Positions 55,694-64,000 of a stretch of 64,000 bases of DNA are shown in pieces (the stretch's first letter is position 1; every line of letters begins with the position of its first letter). Source of the stretch: Tilletiaria anomala UBC 951 (lineage: Eukaryota; Basidiomycota; Exobasidiomycetes; Georgefischeriales; Tilletiariaceae); NCBI RefSeq assembly GCF_000711695.1, contig NW_013547021.1, positions 62,001-126,000 on the forward strand, written 5' to 3'. Under the pieces are notes generated by a model, which did no database searches, was not told the DNA's origin, and saw only the letters and a list, made by a program, of their open reading frames with translations. The translations under genes and the position numbers were made by a program.

Positions 55694-58110
55694 CTACAGG
55701 AAAACCTCGAGGTCAAACTCGAGCGCCGAGCATGGAAAGTCGATCTCGAATTTGCGCAGCACATCCGGATGCACGACGCCGATCCTGCCGATGACCACGT
55801 CGCTCATGCTCGCCTTGGCTTTCGGTTTGCGCGCGATCGCGTCTATCGCATTGGTTCGGCCGATCAGCTCCTGCGGCCCGCCGCGGATCTCTGTGTCGTC
55901 TGTGCCCTCGCCCGCCGTCGGCTGCTCTTGCTGCTGATCGTCACCACCCTTTCCAACAGCAGGTAAAGCAGAAGAGAGCGCTTCCTTCACATTCTCCAGT
56001 GCGCTCGCTGCCTTGTCCTTGAGGCTTGCATTCTCCTTCTCCGCGGCGCCTGTGCTTGCCACAGTGCTTGGCGGCGGCCGGTAGACAATCGAAGCTCCTC
56101 GGCCAGGGAAGAAGGTCGTGTCTGTCAATGGAAAGAAAAGATGAGAAATACGGCGCGATTGACAAAATGCAGATTTGATGCGGCAGAACGCTCACCCTCG
56201 CTCTCCTCCAAGTAATACCCCTTGGAACTTTTCTGATCTCCGCGCTGAATTCTCGGCACGTCGAGCGCCCTCATGAGTCGATCCAGCAGGCCGTGCACGA
56301 TCTCAAAGTTGGCGCTCATGTTCTCGTACACGGCGACGACGTGCCTCTCGTTGCGCGCCATGCGCTCCCGATCCTTCCCCTGTGTGTCCTTGAACGCGAC
56401 GTCGGATACTTCGAACACGCGCAGCGGCAGCGCGTGCTTGCGGTTCTCACGGATCGTCTTGAACACGCCCGGCAGCAGCGACGTGCGCACGACTTGGAAC
56501 TCAGCCGTCTTGGGGTTCTCCAGCACGATGGCGGTCTGCCCGTCGTCCTTTTGGTTCATGTAGGCAAAATTTTCATCGTGCGAGCACTGTCACCAGGCAT
56601 AGGAACCACAGCGCGAGAAGGTTGGCACAGGCCCGGACACAACACGTGAGCCTGAGCGCAAGCTTGCAAAACGGGCCCTGCTGCTGGGAACTCACCAAAA
56701 TTAGGGGAAGCACCTCGATCCAGCCATTGTACGCGCACTCTCTGCGCAGAATATCGCTGAGCTTGTTAATCGGCAGCGGCTCTGCGACCGTGTTCGTGCG
56801 TGGGAACCTCGTCGGCAGGTTGTCAAAGCCGTACGCGACAGCCACGTCCTCCATCAGGTCGCACTCATGCAACACGTCCGGGCGCGTGCACGGGATCGAC
56901 ACATCCAGGACCTCATCCGCATCCGGCATAGAAGAAGAGGAGGGCGCCGGCGAGGAGGAGGAGAGGGACGCCTGGTGACCCATCCGTCGCAGCAGCTCGC
57001 ACATTTGCGCGCCGGTCAAGTTCAACCCAGTACAACTATTGATGTAGCTCTTGTGCGCGGTCGTCTTGCGTGGTGAAAGGTCCGGAGTAATCTTTGTTGT
57101 CCCGTCCGCGTAAGTGATCTTCATCGGCTCCACGCTGTCAACACCGTGTGAGCGTCAACGAATGCTGCAGTCATTTGAGCCCATAGCAAGTCTTCCCTGA
57201 GGCACTCACGTGAAAGGCTCGGCACAGTATTCGCTGAACATAGCGACAAGGGCGTTCATGGCAAACTCCAGCCTGGTCTCATCGACCGCAGTGATTTCGA
57301 TCATGACATCCTTGGTGTCCAGCGTGATCCTGCTGTGGTTGCTGTTGATGATGGGCGGGAGCGAGCAGACGACGCGGTTGGCGTCGTAAATGACCGGGTA
57401 GACGGGCGAGTCGCGGATGATGGGCAGGTAGGAGCGGAGGTGCGAGTCGGTCTCGTAGAGCGCCATAATGCCGTGTCCGTCGTACTCCTCCGTCTTGTTG
57501 AGCGGCGCGAACTTGATCTGCTCGGGCGGCAGCGCTTCGTACGTGAACGGCGCTTGGATGGTGGAGAGGTCGTGCGTGCCCATCGATACGAGTGTCCTAC
57601 GCCGCGCGAGGTTCTGGTGCAGCTTGTCTTGCAGGTCGATGAAGGAAGCGTAGTTTTCGGGGGTGAATGTGACGCCGCGCAGCACGGCACCCTGCACGTA
57701 CGGCCTGATGCGCTTCGTGTCTGCGGTGACACGGATCTCGAGCATCTCGCCCTTGGCGGGCGGCAGCAGCTTGAGCGTCGGCTGCTGCATCTTACCGAGG
57801 AAGACGAGCAGCGCACGCGAGATGCCCTCATGGCAGAGCAGGTCGTACCGGTTCGCGGGGATGTCGATCTTGAGCTGCGGGCGCTCGCCAGCAGCGGCAT
57901 TCACTTTGTCCGTGGTGTCCTCATCGAGCTCGATGCCAAACTGTGTATGTGGTGTGGAGCACATTGTCCATCAGCGCCCGACAACAAGGAAGGAATGAAA
58001 TATGCGCTGCCTTCACGCACCTGGAAGCACAGCTCATCGAACTCTTGCGTGGTGTATTCGCGGCCGAGGGCCCTGTAAAAATTCGCCTTGTCTACCGCGA
58101 CGGTCGGCAT
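55694..58110 (-). CDS. FRS1: Cytosolic phenylalanyl-tRNA synthetase beta subunit
   Basis: The beta chain pairs with alpha in the (alpha-beta)2 enzyme that charges tRNA-Phe. It supplies editing and tRNA-binding domains. Exons 58110–58021, 57940–57210, 57134–56696, 56586–56196 and 56121–55694 encode 692 residues, longer than the usual 590–610. [20 protein letters not shown] opens it. [66 protein letters not shown] and [18 protein letters not shown] are the B1–B3/4 hallmarks. [20 protein letters not shown] and [15 protein letters not shown] mark B5. [14 protein letters not shown] and the end [18 protein letters not shown] close the catalytic-like module. Between those last two lies an unusual insertion of about 90 residues, Lys/Glu/Gln-rich, in the last exon. 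Confidence 0.96.
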
Positions 58111-58731
58111 GATGGCGAGGACGGGGCGACGGGCGTTTGCCTCGCTTTGCTGGAGCGCACAAAGAAGCTTGTACGAGGTGAGCGTCCGGCTTTCTTTCTT
58201 CCCATCAGCCCAGGGAAAAGATGCAGTGTGCGGGTGAGTCAGGCAAGTACCCTGGGCTGGAATCTATTTTACTGCAGCTCTGCCAGTTGTCAATCCTCGT
58301 ACCGTTCCGCTCACTCTAATCTCGGCGGACGGAACTCTCGAGGCGCCACAGCGTAACCGCCAGCGCGCCAGTGATAGTTGTCCGCGAACCCTCCACCCCC
58401 ATGCAAGATTCCAGAAGACTGGCTAGCACTCCCATCGAGCAGCATCCGCGAGCTGCATATGCTTTCAACGTGCTGCACCCAAGCCACACTGTCTGCGATT
58501 CGTTGCCCCTAGCTCTGCCTGTCGCCACAACTCGCGCTTTAGGAGGCTACAGCAGTCTGCACGGGATCATTGACGCGCACCAACATCACCGTCTGAACGA
58601 AGCTTGAGCGCGTCCACCAGCTGCGGGTGGCCAAGGGCAAGGCGCCTGGTTCTGCTCACTCCAGCTTGGACTTTGCACTTCGAGCCGAGATAGGCGTAAA
58701 GAACCCGGAGGGGCCCTGAACCTACGCTAAA
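58111..58731. promoter_or_regulatory. Shared 5' region of FRS1 and the ChAPs gene
   Basis: These 621 bases lie between divergent start codons. Short open frames (58316–58528 minus, 58371–58607 plus) show no motif. Nothing specific is recognised. Confidence 0.45.
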
Positions 58732-61700
58732 ATGGGTGACGCTTTCCTCAACCAGCCAGAATTCTTGTGAGACGGCTCGGTTCCGGAGGCATTTGTGAGA
58801 TGCCGTGTCCGTCCGCTAATCATTGTCATCGCGTTTTCTTGTTGGTCGCACAGCGAGGTCAACCTCGGCGAGTCATTGGAATCTCGAACAGAGACCTTAG
58901 GTGAGTGTTGGCCGCCTTGAGTCGATCGAGATGGGTAGGATTGACGTGAGATCATTCGTGCTCTCGCCGACCGTGATTGTCTAGCCTCATTCCGCGAGCT
59001 GGGACCGCCAGATCTGTGTCATGTCATCAAGACGACGGGTAAGGCTGCATCCAAGGATGTGAGTAGCAAATTTTTCCGAGCGCCACTGTGCCCGGCTAAC
59101 CAGTCTAATACTGCCGACCACAATGTGTGCACAGATCGGCTCGTATCACTACGTCTCTGGCGTGGACGCCTCCTCGTCAGCCGCGCTTGCTGCCTACATC
59201 AACTCGCTAACATACGAGCTAGACCAGAATCCAGCTTGGTTCTCCGGCAAGGGCCCCTACAAGCTCAAGTCAGGGACCTACTGCTGCTTCAACGCCTTCT
59301 CCCGCGTCGACGTCCGCGTCGAGGTGCGCATTCCCGGCAGCGTCGATGCCTACGTTGTCGACCTGCGCGGTGAACGACATCCGCCGAATGCAGAGCTATG
59401 GCAAGAGGTCTACCTCTCGGCGCTCCTTCGAAGCATACTATACGCCGATGATGTCAACTACCGCCTCGCGGGCTACCGCAAGCTCGACCCGATCGCCTCG
59501 CCAGAAGCAGAGCATAGGTTCCTGCAAGCGGCTGAGAACCTCTTCTTCAAAGGTTGGCAGCTCGGGTCCGACCCCGAGATCCAAGTCGCCACCGTCGTCA
59601 GCAACCACCTAAGTAACGGCATCTTGAAATATTTTGGAGAGGCGAATCGTTACGAGCACGCGGTCAACCTCTTCGAAAAGTTGTACGCGAGAGAGCCGGA
59701 GGTCGCAGCGCTCGTCGCTTCAGCGTACATCGGGATGCGTGAGTACTCGTTGATCTCTTCCATCGCAGACGCTCGCACGTGCTGACGGGAGTCTACAATC
59801 ACATATCTTCAGACGAGGAGATGAAAGCCGTGCAGATCATGCACCACGCTATTCGGGAGAACCCTCAGTCATACGCCCTATTGCACGTACAGGCGGACTT
59901 TCTGAGGAGCAGGGGCAAACATGACTGGGCACTCCGCCTGGCCAAGCAGGCTGTTAACTGCGCGCCGTCAGAATTCACCACTTGGGCGAAGGTGACAGAG
60001 TGCTACATCGACCTGGGCGATTTCGAAAGCGTGAGTCTGCCACTGGAGCAGGAGCATATTGTGACTGGGAGCTATTCCGCCAAGCGTCGCTGAACTTGAC
60101 TACTTCATTCCTACGGAGCAGGCACTCTTCACACTGAATTCGTGCCCCATGTTCACCTACAACGAACGTGACTTGCATCGCATGCCACCACCTGCACGCT
60201 CTCACCTCCCCGTCAAACAATTCATCGCCGACTCGAGCCTGCTGAACGAAGACAATGCCAAGGACAATGAAGCGGACGTCGCGCTGCTGCGTCTGCCAGC
60301 TCCGGCGCTACGGGGGACGTTCGCCAAAGCGTACACCCTCCTCACCAAGCTCGTCTCGCGCATCGGCTGGGATGAGCTGCTGAAGCGCAGGAGCGCGGTG
60401 TTCGTCATGGAGGAAGAGTACAGGCTGCAAAAGTCTGGACAGGAGCCAAGGAGCACCAATGCAGCGGAGAGCGTGCCCGGTGCTAACTCTGCCGCCGCCG
60501 CTGAGGTGCAGCCTGACATGGCGGCTTCCTCTGTCATCGACTCTGCCAACACCAACGGCACTGCGGATGGGGTAGCAGCAACAGCTACGCAAGAGGATGG
60601 TGATGCGAGGGCAGATGCTGGGCCAGAGAATGCAGAGGAGCAAGAACCAGGCGATTACTCGGAGACGGCAGACGGAGGGGATGGCGAGAAGGAAGAGACG
60701 ATCCAGCTCGGGGAAAAGCTTGGTGGGCTGGGCATCAACAGCGCAACGGACGCTTCCTCCCAATCGATACCCACCATCAAGATCTCTACCGAGAGTGATC
60801 ACGAACGCGAACAAGAGGCGCTGGACCAGTATATGAAGGACGAGTTGACGGAGGATGGCAGCAAGGAAAATGCTTCTGCCGGCGACGACACGGCCAACAC
60901 GTCAGTCCGCGTTCAGCCGCCACCGCTCGAGAAGCCAGCGACAGCGCAAGCGAGTCACTCTCACGAGCGCACGGACAGCGCCGCTGCTGGCACCGGCACT
61001 GTTGGAGCTGGAGCTGGCGTCGTGAATGGGTCGGTGCAAGCGGATAAGCACAAAGCCGTATCCGCTGCTGTGGAGAAGGACCTCCACAGCGCTGGTGGTG
61101 TGACTGCTGCTGCTGGCGGGGGCGCGTACACTTTCAGCAACAAGCGGCTATGCGAGCGATGGCTAGATAACCTGTTCATGGTGCTGTACGAGGTGCGTAT
61201 CAACTTTGGCAGTAGCCACTCCAAAACCTGGAGAAAACATTGCTGACTCGTTTCCGTGGCGCGTGGCCGGACGGCCACCCTGTGATCCCGCAGGACCTAC
61301 GAGTGTACACGATCTGGCGTGCGGAGATGGCACACTACAAGGCGCAGAACATACCGTACAACAAGACGGGTATGGAATGGGAGATTCTAGGCGATCTCGC
61401 CTCAAGGCTGCAGCACAAGGAAGAGGCGACGGAAGCTTTCACTAAGTGCATCGAGACACGCTTCTCTGCGAAAGCGTACCTTAGTTTACTGGATATGTAC
61501 ATGGAAGCCAAAGACCTTCGACGAACACTTTGGGTGAGTTCGAGGATGGTTACAACTTCAAAGCTCGACGGCGCAAAGTGGTGGTGGTTCATTTTCTTAC
61601 GCGCGATCTTTTGCACCGACAGACTGCAATCAAGCTCACGACATATCACCACCGGTGGTACATGGAGGGCTCGGTATGTTCCGATTGTCAGCCTTGGCGT

Positions 61701-62101
61701 ATCGAATCTCGGCGATCACTGACTCTGCGGCTCTCTGTTCCCTCCCCGCACGGCAGTTCCCCGGCGCCGTTGCAAAGTCACTCTTTACACTCATCAAAAC
61801 GGAAGGACTTGCGAAAGTCTCGTACACGCTGGTGTCCATGTCGCCACCACAGCCTATACTCCGTCTCAGTGAGTCCGGCGTTTGGGCTCGCAATGCTGTA
61901 GCCGGGGTTGCAACTGACGAGATCTGTGCACGCGTTCATCCGTCTTCGTCACACAGTGCAAAATGTGAGTCGGAGCGAAGACGACGCTCGAGATACTTCT
62001 TCGATGCATGCGGCTGACCTCGATCCTTTCTCCCCGTATTACTCTCTAACCAGTACTTCGCCTATGCGCAGCTCTTTCGGGTGCCAGGGCACGACTGGTG
62101 A
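58732..62101 (+). CDS. ChAPs-family exomer subunit (Bud7/Bch1/Chs6-like), 11 exons with an 8-nt microexon
   Basis: ChAPs proteins, with Chs5, form exomer, a trans-Golgi cargo adaptor for chitin synthase and other plasma-membrane proteins. Exons 58732–58766, 58854–58900, 58985–59058, 59135–59738, 59813–60030, 60122–61192, 61294–61533, 61623–61673, 61757–61868, 61957–61964 (8 nt) and 62054–62101 sum to 2508 nt, or 835 residues. Hallmarks are FRELGPPDLCHVIKTTGKAA, GSYHYVSGVDASSSAALAAY and SGTYCCFNAFSRVDVRVEVR. TPR-like repeats are AYIGMHEEMKAVQIMHHAIR and SYALLHVQADFLRSRGKHDW, then NSCPMFTYNERDLHRMPPPA. The end is LWTAIKLTTYHHRWYMEGS and ILRLMQNYFAYAQLFRVPGH. A disordered acidic/Ala-rich insertion of about 290 residues sits in exon 6. 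The four yeast paralogues cannot be told apart here. Confidence 0.93.
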
Positions 62102-62379
62102 TGTATAATACGCTTACATCGTAAATGAATAACGATCCACCAGGTCACCTTCAGTGGCTTTCGCAGGTTCGCAGATCCGATGGAACCGCTCGCGAAGGAT
62201 GGACCAGGTGGAGTTGTGCAACCCGGCCCAACTCCGCCTCTTTCAATCGGTGCAAACAAACCAACAGAGCCGCCTCGCCTCATAAAAAGGATGCAACACC
62301 GCGTGAGCACGAATCATGTCAAGCATTCTATGGACATTAGATTTTGAGATACAGCCATCCAGATGATACAATGAACTAC
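62102..62379. terminator. 3' region between convergent ChAPs and alkaline phosphatase genes
   Basis: These 278 bases hold two 3' UTRs. A short A/T-rich segment lies at 62330–62350. No coding sequence is seen. Confidence 0.35.
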
Positions 62380-64000
62380 TCAGAGTTCCGACCGGCGAGC
62401 AGCCCTGTGCGAGCGAGCAGAGTAGTCGCGGAGCAGCTCGAGGTTGTCGTTGTAAGAGTAGCCAACGTTGTCACGACGGCCAGCTGCGGAGGCTGGCAGA
62501 GCTGGAACGACGCGTGCGACACCACCGTGGTACTTGTCTGTGAGGCCGACGAGGCGAGGGGGCAAGGGAAAACAAATCAGTCTTGGACTCTGGGTCGATA
62601 GAGGGTATGTGTTCGTGCACACACTCACCAAGGTTGACGGTGAAATTCGCAATGTCATTGCCATGCTTGGTGTACCAAGAGTACGAACCGTTGTTGAGCT
62701 TGTCAGTGATGGATTGCAAGTCGAGCTTCAGCCAATGGCTGGTCCATTTTGCGATCCATGTGTTCTCGTGGTTGCCTCTAAACTCCTCGATGCGCTCAGA
62801 GCGCGTCTTGGTGAACTTGGGGCTTTCATGGTAGTAAAGAGAAACGTCGGTGCCTGAACACGTAAAGGCACAGACTAATTAATACTCGAGCTCAATAAGA
62901 AGCCATCATAATCATCCTTACGAACCCGAGTGTGCAGTTGTGCTCCAGCTGAACAGGCCGCAAAGGAATGATGGTCAGCTTCAACGCTCCGTGTGCACCG
63001 TGCAATTTCACAGACGTATGGCTCACCCAAGATGCGCGCGCCAATTGACCAAACTGGAAAGCCAGATGCTGAGCGATAGGCCACTGTCCTTGACTTTGGC
63101 GAGGTCAAGCGCGCGCTGGATCTCATCAGCATTGGCGTCCTCGACACCGAGACCCTTCTTGATGATCGTCTCGACCATGTACGCCCTCTGCTCATCGGCA
63201 CTGGCGTTGGCTTGCTTGAGGAAATCCGCAGCGAGGTACTCGGTCGAGTGCGTGCCGCGTGCTACGACATCGGGGTACCAAAGGTACTGGCCATCCTTGT
63301 CCTCGGGGCGCTGAACCCCCAGTGTCAGGCCACCGCACTCGTGGTCCGACGTGCCGATCATGACGATCTCAGGCTCATGGTGTCCCTTGTCATTCTCGTC
63401 GACCCACTTAGAAACGGCTTCGACCATATCCTGGTAGGCAAGGATGTCCTGTCGCGTTGAAAACATGAGTCGCGCGGACGCGTCAGAAGCAGCTCACATC
63501 GAAGTCTTGTGGACGAAGCTGCTCACATGGTAATGACCGATGGGATCGTTGTTGTGGGCTGCATGGTCGATACGAGCTCCCTCGATCATGATGAAGAACG
63601 GCTTGTCCGCCTTTTTAAGCGAATTGAGCGTGGCAATGGCCATCTCCTTGAGCGACGGCTCCTTCTTTGGGTCTCGGTCAATCTTTGCGATAATAAGCGA
63701 GGAAGGACAGTGTGTGAGCTTTCAAATATGCCTGGCAAAGAAAGCTCCGCTCTGCTCCTCACCTCGTAAGACATGTGGCTCCGTGCAAAGAGGCCGAGTG
63801 TAGGGTACTTAAAGTTCTTGCCATTTTCTAGTGCCTCAAAGGCGGTGCGGTTCATCAAGACCTGCCAGCCATCCTCCTTGGCCTCGGAGATAAGGTCGCG
63901 CGTATCCTTCCGTGAGCTGCCGGTCGTCGCGTTGGAGATAAAGTAGCCCCAGCCACCACCCATGAGGATGTCGACTTGGCGACCGAGCATGTAGTTCCCA
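62380..64000 (-). CDS. Alkaline phosphatase (Pho8/PhoA superfamily), 5' part beyond the window
   Basis: This zinc/magnesium phosphomonoesterase hydrolyses phosphate esters; the yeast vacuolar enzyme is Pho8. Visible exons are >64000–63763, 63682–63537, 63448–63027, 62948–62926 (23 nt), 62853–62629 and 62537–62380. Motifs present are ILMGGGWGYFI, the metal-binding MIEGARIDHAAHNND, IVMIGTSDHECGG, and LGWSTTAHSGTDVSLYY, whose metal-ligand His is encoded by the 23-nt exon. EEFRGNHENTWIAKW follows. After it the protein runs on about 95 residues (DLQSITDKLNNGSYSWYTKH to ARRSEL), longer than yeast Pho8. The catalytic Ser and any membrane anchor lie beyond the right edge. The 23-nt exon has a weak donor (GTTCGT). 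It converges on the ChAPs gene. Confidence 0.93.

Noticed and set aside
59739-59768. Very short (30-nt) intron in the ChAPs gene, GTGAGT to the first CAG
   Set aside because: Too short and leads to an immediate stop. The acceptor at 59811–59812 gives a 74-nt intron and the conserved reading GMHEEMKAVQ.

Overview
The window is nuclear DNA of a basidiomycete fungus, most likely a smut-lineage species (Ustilaginomycotina). The reasons are: dense genes cut by many short GT–AG introns (about 40–100 bases, donors mostly GTGAGT or GTAAGT); long Ala/Ser/Gly/Gln low-complexity insertions in otherwise conserved proteins; and a purely eukaryotic and fungal gene set. I could not place the species. I found no retroelement, DNA transposon, tRNA, rRNA or CRISPR array.

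Layout. The left edge (1–1.9 kb) holds a broken gene of unknown family. Then follow CNS1 (Hsp90 co-chaperone, minus), MTAP/MEU1 (plus), a chromate-type ion transporter (minus), a nitrilase-family pseudogene (plus), a HAL/NPR-type protein kinase (minus), a TMEM242-like mitochondrial membrane protein (plus), an RRT8/LDS-type membrane protein (minus), TAL1 transaldolase (plus), exosome subunit MTR3 (minus), zuotin ZUO1 (plus), a WRN/EXD-type 3'-5' exonuclease (minus) and a lipocalin-like protein (minus). A gene-poor stretch of about 4.9 kb (27.7–32.5 kb) separates these from a DHA1-type MFS transporter (plus), a single-pass Ser-rich membrane protein (plus), zinc-knuckle protein GIS2 (minus), a TAPT1/EMP65-family ER protein (plus), a giant ECL1-type zinc protein (minus), a Gly/Ser-rich probable GPI surface protein (plus), a Tag1-like DUF3712 protein (minus), FRS1 (Phe-tRNA synthetase beta, minus), a ChAPs-family exomer protein (plus) and an alkaline phosphatase cut by the right edge (minus).

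The genes do not form a pathway cluster. They are mostly housekeeping: chaperoning and translation (CNS1, ZUO1, FRS1, GIS2), RNA decay (MTR3), central and methionine-salvage metabolism (TAL1, MTAP), membranes and secretion (TAPT1-like, ChAPs, RRT8-like, Tag1-like). The accessory material is the two pseudogenes and the gene-poor block. Orientation alternates in 18 of 21 neighbouring pairs.

The most striking signal is splicing. Conserved reading frames can be rebuilt only if very small exons are spliced in: 5 and 11 nt in GIS2, 8 nt in the ChAPs gene, 13 and 25 nt in TAL1, 23 nt in the alkaline phosphatase, 28 nt in the exonuclease and 30 nt in the RRT8-like gene. In each case they restore conserved residues and an exact reading frame. 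All exon structures were derived by hand from frame, splice consensus and family motifs, without RNA data.
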